Assembly: GCF_900106045.1 (NCBI RefSeq)
Contig: NZ_LT629802.1
Location: 558,001 to 622,000 of the forward strand
Direction: 5' to 3'
DNA: 64,000 nucleotides
From: Pseudomonas mucidolens
GTDB taxonomy: Bacteria; Pseudomonadota; Gammaproteobacteria; Pseudomonadales; Pseudomonadaceae
Of this stretch, positions 34,999 through 43,700 are shown one piece after another. Numbering within the stretch: position 1 is the stretch's first letter; each line of letters starts with the position of its first letter. The notes under the pieces were generated by a model that was not told the origin of the DNA, ran no database searches, and saw only the letters and a program-made list of their open reading frames with translations. The translations under genes and the position numbers were made by a program.

Positions 34999-35952
34999 CT
35001 ATTTCGCGGCTTCCAGCCCCGGTGCTTCGCGAATGATCAGATGGTCGAGGTTTTCGATATCAGCGCTGAATACGCCGAACCGCTGCTCGGGGTTTTTCTT
35101 GCTCGGTACCTGTTTCAGGCTTGGTGTTACCCCGTAGAAGAAGCAATACAGTGGCCGCTCGCTGTCCACTGCCGCCTTGATCTGTTCCAGGAACGCTTTG
35201 CGCTTACGGTAGCTCTCGATCAGCTTCTTGTTCAGGTAAACGTTGACGGAGTAGGGTTTCTTGTCGAGCCAGACCTTTTTTTCGAAGTCGATACGAAAGC
35301 TGCTGGTGTAGTCCTTGATCGCCTTGATCCTGCCCCAGTAAATCAGGCCGTGGTTGTCTTGCAGGTATTCGATTTTCTTGAAAAACGTCCAGTACGTCGC
35401 CGTGTGCTCACCGATCTTCAACGGCATGTGCTTGAGCTTGTCCTTGTCGTCGATGTTCGACACGTAGCATTCCACCGGGTGGGCGAAGACGCTGGTTTTA
35501 TCCGGCGTGATATCCCCTGCGCTGTGGGATGTTCCGATAGTGTTCGAGGACGTTTTTGCCGGATCCAGCGCAGCTGAACCTTCGGTGCCGAGGGCGGATG
35601 TTTTACGTTCGTACTGTCGTCGGGTCAGCACGAACTCGGACGGGAAACTCTCCTCACGCTCGTCCTCGCTTTCGCCTGCCACGGCCTTGCGACTGGCATA
35701 GCGACAACCTTCAATATGCCGAGTGCTGGGAGTGTTCTTGAAGTGAGGGGTGCGCCGGTAGTTAACGTTTTTCGCATTGAATGTGCCCAACACATTGCCT
35801 GCGGCAAAGGCCACGCGGCATTCATTGTTGGGGCACAGAAAACTGTCCTTGTCGGAATCGAAAGCCGCGGTCTCGTCGAAATTCAGCTCACGCACGTCGT
35901 AGATCGACAGCTTTTCGTCGAGCGCTAGGCTGTAGGCCGTGTCGAATTTCAT
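34999..35952 (-). CDS. Unrecognised protein with CoiA-like zinc motif, 317 aa
   Basis: No known function. The N-terminal part has the order DSFLCPNNECRVAF, then TPHFKN, then RHIEGCRYA (about residues 38-87): two Cys, a His, and a further His-Cys, the layout of the CoiA-like zinc-binding region (C-x4/5-C...HF...H-x3-C). A linker rich in Ser, Glu and Lys (about 95-155) follows, and a C-terminal region of about 130 residues (from CYVSNIDDKDKL) with alternating strands. No membrane segment or signal peptide. The start MKFDTAYSLALDE is chosen; a longer frame to 36021 lacks support. Slightly lower GC than the neighbours. Possibly mobile or defence-linked (inference). Confidence 0.75.
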   Translation of the reverse strand: MKFDTAYSLALDEKLSIYDVRELNFDETAAFDSDKDSFLCPNNECRVAFAAGNVLGTFNAKNVNYRRTPHFKNTPSTRHIEGCRYASRKAVAGESEDEREESFPSEFVLTRRQYERKTSALGTEGSAALDPAKTSSNTIGTSHSAGDITPDKTSVFAHPVECYVSNIDDKDKLKHMPLKIGEHTATYWTFFKKIEYLQDNHGLIYWGRIKAIKDYTSSFRIDFEKKVWLDKKPYSVNVYLNKKLIESYRKRKAFLEQIKAAVDSERPLYCFFYGVTPSLKQVPSKKNPEQRFGVFSADIENLDHLIIREAPGLEAAK

Positions 35953-36074
35953 CCGGGCTAGTCCGTGGGAAGGTTCGCTATTAATAGCCGGAACGTTGGC
36001 GTAGTACAAACCACCAACCACCGATCATCCCGTAGCCGCTGTCGAACCCTGGCGAGGCTAGGTGAAGCGCGGTA

Positions 36075-36743
36075 TTAACGCGTTTTCAACTTCAATCGAG
36101 CACGGCGCTTCTTGGCTGAATGAAAATGCCGCCAATGTGCATCCTGCGCCGCCGCCAGCAACTCTCGATCGCCGCGTGTATCGCCCCAGGCCCGGAGTCG
36201 ATAGTCCGCCAGATCTCCATACACCGCTTCAAGCCGCAGCACTTTGTTCTCGCAACGGCAGTTATTCCCGGTGAGACGTCCACTCAGCACACCGTCGACC
36301 ACCTCCAGCTCGGTCCCGATCAACTTAATCCCAAGTCGATCGGCAAAAGGCTGCAATACAATCGCCGGCGAGGCTGAACACAACGTCACCTGCGCGCCAG
36401 AACCAAGCTCATCTGCCACCGACTGCAACCCGGCTGGCCGCATCAATTTGTTCCAATGGGTTTGGCAATACTCCGCGGCTTTCTGCTGAACCCAGGTCTT
36501 TTCGACGCCTGTCATAAAGGTACGAATCAACTGCGCCTTGAGCTCGTCACGGCTGATCTGGCGCACCAGAAAGCGCAAGCCGGGTAACGCCAGTTTCAGC
36601 ATCCTGCGGTTGAATTCCTGCTTGCCGAAGGCGAACTTGAGGAACGGCACAAAACTGTCGTGGTGAGTCAGGGTACCGTCAAAGTCGAAGACTGAAAGTA
36701 CCTTGGCATCCACTGGGCCGGCTTCTAGCATGTCTGGGGTCAC
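36075..36743 (-). CDS. HAD-IB family phosphatase (SerB-like)
   Basis: 222 residues with HAD motif I FDFDGTLTHHD (about 18-28), cap region, motif II in TLCSASPAIV (near 138, LCSAS), and motif III/IV further on (YRLRAWGDTRGDRELLA, near 184). Family members include SerB, YfhB-like and PGP-acting enzymes; substrate is not clear. A GTG start at 36743 has GAGG seven bases before it; an ATG four codons later is an alternative. Confidence 0.9.
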   Translation of the reverse strand: MTPDMLEAGPVDAKVLSVFDFDGTLTHHDSFVPFLKFAFGKQEFNRRMLKLALPGLRFLVRQISRDELKAQLIRTFMTGVEKTWVQQKAAEYCQTHWNKLMRPAGLQSVADELGSGAQVTLCSASPAIVLQPFADRLGIKLIGTELEVVDGVLSGRLTGNNCRCENKVLRLEAVYGDLADYRLRAWGDTRGDRELLAAAQDAHWRHFHSAKKRRARLKLKTR

Positions 36744-36803
36744 GGGTTGGCCTCGGTCCTATCTACTATTTTTTTGGAATGCATGTGTTGTGACCGCAGG
36801 AAT

Positions 36804-37043
36804 TTACTCCTGTATCAATCGCGTGATTGTCGAGTAAAGACCGGCGGTAAAAACATCCCGGTCACTCGACCGGTGACAACGCTGATGGCAATTGGGGCAC
36901 AAGGCTACAGCATTGGTGATGCGATCCGAACCCTTATGGGCGAGGTGCTTGAGGTGATGGACTTCAAGACATGGCGGGCCGTCGACTACAAAGGGCGAAT
37001 TTGAACCGCAGCCTGCGCAAATATGTCGTTGTGTTTTCCATAA
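36804..37043 (-). pseudogene. HNH endonuclease C-terminal remnant
   Basis: The minus strand has an open frame of 79 codons with no usable start: it begins at the poly-T of the nrdB terminator. It contains HICAGCGSN (C-x2-C), then CLEVHHLKHL, GSDRITNAVALCPNCHQ and a final ITRLIQE before the stop, a complete HNH core (His-His...Asn...His with a second C-x2-C). In whole proteins of this type a helical region precedes this core and is absent here. This is a truncated, probably silent gene joined to the end of nrdB. Confidence 0.8.
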
Positions 37044-37072
37044 AAAAACCCTGCGTGTAATCGCAGGGCTTT
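37042..37072 (-). terminator. nrdB transcription terminator
   Basis: On the minus strand CCCTGCG, loop ATTACA, CGCAGGG, then seven T. Starts about 30 bases after the nrdB stop codon. The T tract runs into the HNH remnant. Confidence 0.92.
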
Positions 37073-37096
37073 AATTGTTACGTGATTTTGAGACCA

Positions 37097-38347
37097 TCAA
37101 TCCCAGCTAAGCGCGCCACCGGTCTGATACTCAATCACCCGCGTCTCAAAGAAGTTCTTCTCTTTCTTCAAGTCCATGATTTCGCTCATCCATGGGAACG
37201 GGTTGGTGGTGCCTGGGTACTCTTCCTTCAAGCCGATCTGCGACAGACGACGGTTGGCGATGAACTTGAGGTAGTCCTCCATCATCGCCGCGTTCATGCC
37301 CAAGACGCCGCGCGGCATGGTGTCGCGGGCGTATTCGATTTCCAGTTGGGTCCCTTGCAGGATCATCTGGGTCGCTTCTTCTTTCATCTCGGCATCCCAC
37401 AAGTGCGGGTTTTCGATTTTGATCTGGTTGATCACGTCGATACCGAAGTTCAGGTGCATCGACTCGTCGCGCAGGATGTACTGGAACTGTTCGGCGACGC
37501 CGGTCATTTTGTTGCGCCGGCCCATGGACAGGATCTGGGTGAAGCCGCAGTAGAAGAAGATGCCTTCGAGGACGCAGTAGTAGGCGACCAGGTTGCGCAG
37601 CAGCTCCTTGTCGGTGTCGACGGTGCCGGTTTCAAACTTCGGATCGGAGATCGAGCGGGTGTATTTCAGGCCCCAGGCGGCTTTTTTCGCGACCGACGGG
37701 ATCTCGTGGTACATGTTGAAGATTTCGCCTTCATCCATGGCCAGGGATTCGATGCAGTACTGGTAGGCGTGGGTGTGGATCGCTTCCTCGAAGGCCTGGC
37801 GCAGGATGTACTGGCGGCACTCCGGGTTGGTGATCAGGCGGTACACGGCCAGCACCAGGTTGTTGGCGACCAGCGAGTCGGCGGTGGAGAAGAAGCCCAG
37901 GTTGCGCATGACGATGCGACGTTCGTCGTCGGTCAGGCCTTCGGGGTTTTTCCACAGCGCGATGTCGGCGGTCATGTTGACCTCTTGCGGCATCCAGTGG
38001 TTGGCGCAGCCGTCGAGGTATTTCTGCCAGGCCCAGTCGTACTTGAAGGGCACGAGTTGGTTGAGGTCGGCGCGGCAGTTGATCATGCGTTTTTCGTCAA
38101 CCGCGACCCGGGCGGCGGCGCCTTCGAGCTCGGCGAGGCCTTCGGCGACGTCGAGCTTGTCGAGGGCGGCCTTGGCCCGAACGATGGCGGCGGAGTCACT
38201 GGCGGTGACGGCACGGGCTTCGAGGGCGGCGGCAGCGCCGGCTCCGTCGAGGCGATCCATGTTGGCTTCGGTGGCGTGGCCGGCGTTGGCGCCTTTAGTG
38301 GCTACTTCGCCTTCTTCTTCTTTGTCGAATTCGTCCCAGCTCAGCAT
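37097..38347 (-). CDS. nrdB: Class Ia ribonucleotide reductase, beta subunit NrdB
   Basis: Supplies the diiron-tyrosyl radical for making deoxynucleotides with NrdA. 416 residues, about 40 longer than E. coli NrdB, with an Ala/Glu-rich N-terminal section (about 10-75) before the conserved fold. Iron ligands are seen in the E-x2-H motif [12 protein letters not shown] (near 190) and in DESMHLNFG (near 305), and the C-terminal tail needed for docking to NrdA is present ([10 protein letters not shown]). A terminator follows. No nrdA lies upstream in the window, where it is usually found; a 754-base gap and a DUF2790 gene are there instead. Confidence 0.95.
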   Translation of the reverse strand: MLSWDEFDKEEEGEVATKGANAGHATEANMDRLDGAGAAAALEARAVTASDSAAIVRAKAALDKLDVAEGLAELEGAAARVAVDEKRMINCRADLNQLVPFKYDWAWQKYLDGCANHWMPQEVNMTADIALWKNPEGLTDDERRIVMRNLGFFSTADSLVANNLVLAVYRLITNPECRQYILRQAFEEAIHTHAYQYCIESLAMDEGEIFNMYHEIPSVAKKAAWGLKYTRSISDPKFETGTVDTDKELLRNLVAYYCVLEGIFFYCGFTQILSMGRRNKMTGVAEQFQYILRDESMHLNFGIDVINQIKIENPHLWDAEMKEEATQMILQGTQLEIEYARDTMPRGVLGMNAAMMEDYLKFIANRRLSQIGLKEEYPGTTNPFPWMSEIMDLKKEKNFFETRVIEYQTGGALSWD

Positions 38348-38854
38348 GACATGTCGTCTCCTGCGTGAGGGCCAAAGGTGCCCGTGTGAAACCGCGTGGT
38401 TGGGTGTTCACACGGCCCAGAGGCCGCGGTGGATCTTTAAGGAATCGTTTGTTGCAACAGCTAGCGCAGGCATTAAACGGAATAGGGCTACGGGTGTTCT
38501 GCTTGAGGCTTGAGGGGCGGAGCGATGCTTGCTGGCTCCAGCGGGGCCTCAGGTCTGGCTCTGTGTCCCATGTAAAGGGATATTGCAGGCCCGATTTACC
38601 CGCGCATTATAGGGAAAAATTCGGCTTTGTGTTGCGGCAGATGGCCTCAGTCGAGGGGCAAAATGCCGCCTTTTCGAGCCGGAGCGCGAGTTTACAAGGG
38701 TTTGCCGGAGCAGGATTTTTTTGACGGGCGGTGAGGGCGCGCTGCGAATCAATATCGGACTACGGTTGTTGTGCTTGAACGGGGTGCCGAAGATCAAAAT
38801 CAAAAGCACGGCGGCCTGGCAGCCGACCTGGTTTTTTGTGACCCTTCCCCGCCC

Positions 38855-38968
38855 TGCAGGAGCGAGGGGGACGCCTAGTTCTTGCTTGCGAGGAACGTTA
38901 ATGAAGATGTGGGATAGCTGATACCCCGAGGCGCCCTCAGGTTTTTCGCGAGCAAGCTCGCTCCTACA
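38855..38968. repeat. Degenerate REP doublet
   Basis: Right arm GCGAGCAAGCTCGCTCCTACA is intact; the left arm (TGCAGGAGCGAGGGGGACGC) has mutated. Same family as 6558, 48773 and 57346. Confidence 0.8.
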
Positions 38969-39041
38969 TCATTAGAAGGCGGCGTTGCTCTGCACTGGTT
39001 TTTGATCACCATTGCCATGGGGATCTTGCAGGTAGTCCCTG

Positions 39042-39065
39042 GCCGCAAGAACGATTTCTTGCGGC
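39042..39065. other. Perfect hairpin downstream of the DUF2790 gene
   Basis: GCCGCAAGAA-CGAT-TTCTTGCGGC, a 10-base stem with a 4-base loop, 37 bases beyond the DUF2790 stop. It lacks a T tract on either side, so it is more likely an mRNA 3'-end stabiliser or a weak terminator. Confidence 0.7.
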
Positions 39066-39101
39066 GTACAGCGCCAGGGCAAGTTTTAACTAACAACGTA
39101 C

Positions 39102-39371
39102 TTAACCGTTGGAGCAACCATCACCCATGATTTTGTAATTGAGAATATGCCGCTGGCCTTGATGATCTTCATACTCCATGCGCGCCGGAACAACTTCACA
39201 GACATTCGGGATTGCACTCATGGACAGTACTTTAGCAATGTCCAAATGACTGGAGTAGGTGTACTCCTCGACAACGGCAGTCTGCTGGCTGGCGACGTCA
39301 GTCGGCATTTCGTCGGCCAAAGCCGCGCTAGCGCATACGCTGGTAAGGACCATTACCCATAAAGCTTTCAT
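39102..39371 (-). CDS. DUF2790 domain-containing exported protein
   Basis: 89 residues with a signal peptide (MKALWVMVLTSVCASAALA, cleaved before DEMP) and a single DUF2790 domain (YSSHLDIAKVLSMSAIPNVC and YKIMGDGCSN with two Cys that could pair in the periplasm). A Pseudomonas-specific family, usually several copies per genome, often near metal- or stress-regulated genes; function unknown. The start is set by the signal peptide; the frame extends upstream without one. Confidence 0.88.
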   Translation of the reverse strand: MKALWVMVLTSVCASAALADEMPTDVASQQTAVVEEYTYSSHLDIAKVLSMSAIPNVCEVVPARMEYEDHQGQRHILNYKIMGDGCSNG

Positions 39372-39736
39372 TTCTATCTTTATCTTTTTAGGCTCGAGTG
39401 GGAGCACGGGGCCCTTGTGAGGCCGCGTGTGTAACTTGATTGGAAAGTTCGGATTAACGTGCCTTCGTGGGGGCTGCAACTTGGTTAATCACGGTGCCTT
39501 GTTGGCGGAATTGATTTTAGGCGCCTGTGTTTTATTCATATACCCGTGCTTTTGATAAACACTATTGGCGGTTTTTGTAACAATCACCCCGGCCGAAGGT
39601 ATTTTTACGCTGTGGAAAATCTCCGCAAGCCGCGGACCAGAGCGGCGCGCAGACAATGCAGGGTAATTTGTAGGGGCTTGTTACTACCATCGTCGAATGG
39701 TTCTATAGGTCCGCCCCGGCTACAAAAGGGCCATAC

Positions 39737-39744
39737 AACAACAA
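39737..39744 (+). promoter_or_regulatory. Hfq/Crc-type CA motif in the acs leader
   Basis: AACAACAA inside ACAACAACAAC, about 14 bases upstream of the acs ribosome site (GAGGTAAGAAAG). Such A-A-N repeats are Hfq-Crc targets in Pseudomonas, consistent with catabolite repression of acetate use. Motif seen, function inferred. Confidence 0.55.
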
Positions 39745-39767
39745 CTATTGTCACCGAGGTAAGAAAG

Positions 39768-41723
39768 ATGAGTGCGGCTTCCCTGTACCCCGTTCGCCCC
39801 GAAGTAGCAGCCAACACGCTGACCGACGAGGCGACCTACAAGGCCATGTACCAGCAATCGGTGGTCAACCCCGATGGTTTCTGGCGTGAGCAAGCCAAGC
39901 GACTTGACTGGATCAAACCTTTCACCACGGTGAAGCAGACTTCGTTCGATGATCACCATGTCGACATCAAGTGGTTCGCTGATGGCACCTTGAACGTCTC
40001 CTACAACTGCCTGGATCGTCACCTCGCCGAGCGAGGCGATCAGGCCGCAATCATCTGGGAAGGCGATGACCCTTCCGAAAGCCGTACCATCACCTATCGC
40101 GAGCTGCATGAGCAAGTCTGCAAGTTCGCCAACGCCCTGCGTGGTCAGGATGTGCACCGCGGCGACGTGGTGACTATCTATATGCCGATGATTCCCGAAG
40201 CCGTGGTCGCGATGCTGGCCTGTACCCGGATCGGTGCGATTCATTCGGTGGTGTTTGGCGGATTTTTGCCAGAGGCGCTGGCCGGACGTATCATCGACTG
40301 CAAATCCAAAGTGGTGATCACCGCCGACGAAGGCATTCGGGCTGGTAAGAAAGTTGCGCTCAAAGCCAATGTTGACGACGCCCTGACCAACCCGGAAACC
40401 AGCAGCATCCAGAAAGTCATTGTGTGCAAGCGCACCAATGGCCAGATCAAGTGGAACCAGCACCGTGACATCTGGTACGAAGATCTGATGAAGGTCGCCG
40501 GTACCGTCTGTGCACCTAAAGAAATGGGCGCCGAAGAGGCACTGTTCATCCTGTATACCTCCGGCTCCACCGGTAAGCCGAAGGGTGTGCAGCACACCAC
40601 GGGCGGTTACCTGTTGTACGCGGCCCTGACCCACGAGCGCGTGTTTGACTACCGCCCAGGGGAAATCTACTGGTGCACCGCCGACGTTGGTTGGGTCACT
40701 GGTCACACCTATATTGTCTACGGCCCGCTGGCCAATGGCGCGACCACGCTGCTGTTCGAAGGCGTACCGAACTACCCGGACATCACCCGGGTGGCGAAAA
40801 TTGTCGACAAGCACAAGGTCAACATTCTCTACACCGCGCCAACCGCAATCCGCGCGATGATGGCTTCCGGCACCGCCGCCTGCGAAGGCGCTGACGGCAG
40901 CAGCTTGCGCCTGTTGGGTTCGGTGGGTGAGCCGATCAACCCGGAAGCGTGGGATTGGTATTACAAGAACGTCGGTCAATCCCGTTGCCCGATTGTCGAT
41001 ACCTGGTGGCAAACCGAGACTGGCGGCAACATGATGAGCCCGTTGCCGGGTGCTCATGCACTCAAGCCGGGTTCTGCGGCGCGGCCGTTCTTCGGCGTGG
41101 TGCCGGCGCTCGTGGATAACCTGGGCAACCTGATTGAAGGTGCAGCTGAAGGCAATCTGGTGATCCTCGATTCCTGGCCGGGTCAGGCGCGTACGCTGTT
41201 CGGCGACCACGATCGCTTCGTCGATACCTATTTCAAGACGTTCCGTGGCATGTATTTCACTGGCGACGGTGCGCGGCGTGACGAGGACGGCTACTACTGG
41301 ATCACCGGCCGCGTGGACGATGTGTTGAACGTGTCCGGTCACCGTATGGGTACCGCTGAAATCGAAAGCGCCATGGTTGCTCACCCGAAAGTCGCGGAAG
41401 CGGCGGTGGTGGGTGTACCGCACGACATCAAAGGCCAGGGCATTTATGTCTACGTCACCCTGAAGAATGGCGAGGAGCCTAACGAAGCGCTGCGCCTGGA
41501 ACTGAAAAACTGGGCGCGCAAGGAGATCGGGCCGATTGCTTCGCCGGATGTGATCCAGTGGGCGCCGGGTTTGCCGAAGACCCGTTCGGGGAAAATCATG
41601 CGCCGTATCCTGCGCAAGATTGCCACGGCCGAGTATGACGGGTTGGGCGATATCTCGACCTTGGCGGATCCAGGCGTAGTCGCGCATTTGATCGAAACGC
41701 ACAAGACCATGAACGTCGCGTAA
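39768..41723 (+). CDS. acsA: Acetyl-CoA synthetase
   Basis: 651 residues, the standard length. Converts acetate, CoA and ATP to acetyl-CoA. Signature [14 protein letters not shown] near 262-275, the GEPINPEAW block near 387, [10 protein letters not shown] near 410, and [11 protein letters not shown] near 600-610 with the acetylation-controlled Lys. The ATG at 39768 follows GAGGTAAGAAAG. As in other pseudomonads it lies upstream of the aot genes, but here an hcp islet intervenes. A good terminator follows at 41743. A CA motif in the leader suggests Crc control. Confidence 0.97.
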   Translation: MSAASLYPVRPEVAANTLTDEATYKAMYQQSVVNPDGFWREQAKRLDWIKPFTTVKQTSFDDHHVDIKWFADGTLNVSYNCLDRHLAERGDQAAIIWEGDDPSESRTITYRELHEQVCKFANALRGQDVHRGDVVTIYMPMIPEAVVAMLACTRIGAIHSVVFGGFLPEALAGRIIDCKSKVVITADEGIRAGKKVALKANVDDALTNPETSSIQKVIVCKRTNGQIKWNQHRDIWYEDLMKVAGTVCAPKEMGAEEALFILYTSGSTGKPKGVQHTTGGYLLYAALTHERVFDYRPGEIYWCTADVGWVTGHTYIVYGPLANGATTLLFEGVPNYPDITRVAKIVDKHKVNILYTAPTAIRAMMASGTAACEGADGSSLRLLGSVGEPINPEAWDWYYKNVGQSRCPIVDTWWQTETGGNMMSPLPGAHALKPGSAARPFFGVVPALVDNLGNLIEGAAEGNLVILDSWPGQARTLFGDHDRFVDTYFKTFRGMYFTGDGARRDEDGYYWITGRVDDVLNVSGHRMGTAEIESAMVAHPKVAEAAVVGVPHDIKGQGIYVYVTLKNGEEPNEALRLELKNWARKEIGPIASPDVIQWAPGLPKTRSGKIMRRILRKIATAEYDGLGDISTLADPGVVAHLIETHKTMNVA

Positions 41724-42153
41724 GGCGGGGAAGGTGGGACAGAGCCCCATTCGGTGTGAGCCGGGTGGGGCTTTTTTGTGCCGCACGCCGTCGGCGGTGG
41801 CTCAGGATCGATCGTTGTCGTGCGTCTGTAAAAGTTTTGGTTTTTGTTGGGGGCGATGGATCGAAGCCACCGTAAGCCTTGCCACCTCCGCTCAATGAAG
41901 TTTTTCGCTGGCCTTCGCCTCGATAGAACCGTTGCACATCTCGGCTTCCAAGCTGGTCATTGAAGGGCAACGGAAAATACGCTGAAGGAAGGACAAACTC
42001 ATCACTTAAGGCGTCGGAAAACCCCGTCCAACTTTGTTCTCGCGACGGCAGGCCTAAGTTCGAAATATCTTGTAAGTTTTTTCGGAAGGTACCTACAAAT
42101 ACGTTTGAAATCGTTGTAATAGGATGGCTGGATTACCAGACGGAGGAAGGCGC
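41724..42153. other. Intergenic region between acs and the hcp islet
   Basis: Holds the acs terminator (41743-41777) and about 370 bases without a supported gene. GC falls from about 41820 onward, towards the AT-richer hcp islet. Short open frames on the minus strand here are repetitive in charge and have no ribosome site. Confidence 0.55.
41743..41777 (+). terminator. acs terminator
   Basis: AGCCCCA and TGGGGCT, with an inner CGG...CCG pairing, followed by six T (41771-41777 region), about 20 bases after the acs stop. Confidence 0.88.
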
Positions 42154-42654
42154 ATGGCTAATCACAGCTACATGACTATCGTCGGAAAGAAACAAGGTTT
42201 GATTTCCGCAGGTTGCTCCACTCAAGACTCTATTGGGAATAAGTGTCAAGCGGGCCATGAAGACGAAATTATGGTTTTGTCTTACTCTCATGATATGGCG
42301 GCTGGTAATGACGGAAGTACCTCGGGTGGCCGGGGTAAGCATATGCCAGTCGTTCTCACGAAAAATATTGATAAGTCTACGCCGTTGTTGGCCAGCGCTC
42401 TTCATGAGGGTGAAGAGATCGAGTGTAAAATCAATTTTTATCGCACTTCATCTGCAGGCTTTCACGAAAAATATTTTACTGTGATTTTAAGTGGCGCACG
42501 TATTGCCAATTTACGTGTCCAGGTGCCGCATGCCATTTATATGGGCGACGCGCAGCCACAGGAACTTATGGCTATAAGATATCGGGAGATTAGCTGGGCG
42601 CACCATCAAGCGAGTACAAGTGCTTATAGCTCTTGGGGTGGTGAAGGTGAGTGA
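42154..42654 (+). CDS. hcp: Hcp-family type VI secretion tube/effector-carrier protein
   Basis: 166 residues of the Hcp family (Hcp1/EvpC-like): N-terminal SYMTIVGKKQGLISAGC, the HEDEIMVLSYSHDM region (near 35-48), GKHMPVVLTKNIDKSTPLL (near 62-80) and the C-terminal YREISWAHHQASTSAYSSW typical of such proteins. Hcp hexamers form the inner T6SS tube and carry small effectors. No other T6SS gene is near, so it is an orphan. The ATG at 42154 has GGAGGAAGG upstream. Eight bases overlap the next gene. Codon use is AT-richer than the surrounding chromosome. Confidence 0.93.
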   Translation: MANHSYMTIVGKKQGLISAGCSTQDSIGNKCQAGHEDEIMVLSYSHDMAAGNDGSTSGGRGKHMPVVLTKNIDKSTPLLASALHEGEEIECKINFYRTSSAGFHEKYFTVILSGARIANLRVQVPHAIYMGDAQPQELMAIRYREISWAHHQASTSAYSSWGGEGE

Positions 42655-43345
42655 GCAGTCGTGTGATATTAATGACGTCGTCAAGGCTGCCTCTGAACTG
42701 GTTGCTTTAGGGTGCACAATTGGCACTACGAGGCTCTATGATGGGATTGCTCAGCTTCAGTTCAGCTCAATCGTTTCCCGTTATGTGAATGAGGTTATAA
42801 GCGCGGTTAACGACGGAGTAATAAGTGCTTGGGAGGGCGTGCGCGAGATAAAGGCAGAGTATGCTGTCCTTTCCTCCCAAGCGCTTTTTTATGCACAACA
42901 CGGTATCGGATTGGTTGCGGGCGGCATGCAGATTGAAGCAGGTGTTGCGATTACAGGCGCTTCATACGGCGTGGGAGCGCCGGTAGGTGCGTTTTTTTTC
43001 GCACATGGTGTAAATAATATGTATGAAGGAGGGATGAATATCTATAACGGTCCTGACGCCCCGGCGACACAAGGACCTACAAGGCGAGCCTACCAATTTT
43101 TTTTAGGAGATGATTATAAAGGGGATATAGCATATGGGGCTATCGACTTGGTTTTGTCGGCGGGAGGTATGATGCGGCCAATACGTAAGGCGGATTCAGT
43201 AGAGTTTTTCAGGCGTGACCCTTTGAATTATGAAGCTACCTACCAACAAGCCGGTAAATTGGCCCTGCTTTTCGAAGCCCTAGTTGATTCAATTACGATT
43301 AATGCTTTGGTTTCAGGGAAGGAATCTGAAATAGTAAGCCAGTGA
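42647..43345 (+). CDS. DUF4225 domain protein, candidate T6SS effector
   Basis: 232 residues. The C-terminal two thirds match DUF4225: AQHGIGLVAGGMQIEAGVAI, AFFFAHGVNNMYEGG (near 123-137), DIAYGAIDLVLSAGGM (near 167). Two hydrophobic, Gly-rich segments (about 87-130) could enter a membrane. Overlaps hcp by eight bases (GTG start at 42647; a GTG at 42620 is also in frame). An unusual domain linked directly to an orphan hcp suggests an effector loaded into the Hcp tube, with membrane attack the likely mode (inference). Low GC suggests transfer. Confidence 0.8.
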   Translation: MSEQSCDINDVVKAASELVALGCTIGTTRLYDGIAQLQFSSIVSRYVNEVISAVNDGVISAWEGVREIKAEYAVLSSQALFYAQHGIGLVAGGMQIEAGVAITGASYGVGAPVGAFFFAHGVNNMYEGGMNIYNGPDAPATQGPTRRAYQFFLGDDYKGDIAYGAIDLVLSAGGMMRPIRKADSVEFFRRDPLNYEATYQQAGKLALLFEALVDSITINALVSGKESEIVSQ

Positions 43346-43367
43346 TGGTGTGATGTGGTCGCTCTCG

Positions 43368-43571
43368 CTACCACACTTTGCGTAATCTTGGCATGTAGAA
43401 GCGTAAACCGGCAAAGAAGATGATAGTGAACACAGTTGTACTGACGACCCAATAGGTTGCGCCTTCCAGCGGGAAGACTTTTGTTATGCCCCAGACGATA
43501 ATCATTGTGTAGCCCATTGAACAGCCGATAAGGATCAATCCCAAGCTGACTAGATATTTGATCGTATACAT
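43368..43571 (-). CDS. Small two-helix membrane protein, candidate immunity protein
   Basis: 67 residues, mostly two membrane helices (LVSLGLILIGCSMGYTMIIVW at about 7-27 and WVVSTTVFTIIFFAGL near 42-57) with a basic tail. It converges with the DUF4225 gene, 22 bases between stops. AAAGGA lies 12 bases before the ATG. In a Hcp-effector islet a small membrane protein is a natural candidate for immunity, though immunity genes usually run in the effector's direction; this is inference. The region after it (toward 44584) is empty. Confidence 0.65.
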   Translation of the reverse strand: MYTIKYLVSLGLILIGCSMGYTMIIVWGITKVFPLEGATYWVVSTTVFTIIFFAGLRFYMPRLRKVW

Positions 43572-43677
43572 GTTTGATGAGCGTCCTTTGCGATGAATCT
43601 GTAGAATAATATACCCCCTACTTATGGAGTAGGTGTAACGCCTGACACGGAAGGCCGAGAAATCTGCCGCAGGTAGA

Positions 43678-43700
43678 GCCTTTGTTCGTGGAACAAAGGC
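43678..43700. repeat. Perfect hairpin in the islet flank
   Basis: GCCTTTGTTC-GTG-GAACAAAGGC, a 10-base stem with a 3-base loop. No T tract follows on either strand. It may be a remnant of a mobile-element end or a recombination site. Confidence 0.7.

Larger units (their letters stand above)
38348..39101. other. Intergenic region upstream of nrdB
   Basis: 754 bases with no supported gene. It holds a decayed taggagcgag-type REP doublet (38855-38968), and a perfect hairpin (39042-39065). The nrdB promoter must lie in the first few hundred bases; no convincing NrdR boxes were seen. The minus strand at 38977-39088 has a 36-codon frame starting at TTG that overlaps the hairpin and is probably not a gene. 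Confidence 0.55.

Noticed and set aside
36747..37004. Plus-strand open frame over the HNH remnant
   Set aside because: The minus strand carries a clear HNH core; the plus-strand frame has no similarity.
37082..38368. 428-codon open frame opposite nrdB
   Set aside because: Val/Gly/Phe-rich shadow of nrdB codons; nrdB is certain.
38977..39088. 36-codon minus-strand frame starting at TTG after the DUF2790 gene
   Set aside because: It overlaps a perfect hairpin and has no ribosome site; too short to support.
39720..41786. 688-codon open frame opposite acs
   Set aside because: Shadow of acs; composition skewed to His, Arg, Gln.
41596..41970. Minus-strand open frame across the acs terminator
   Set aside because: Low-complexity basic sequence, crosses a terminator, no start signal.
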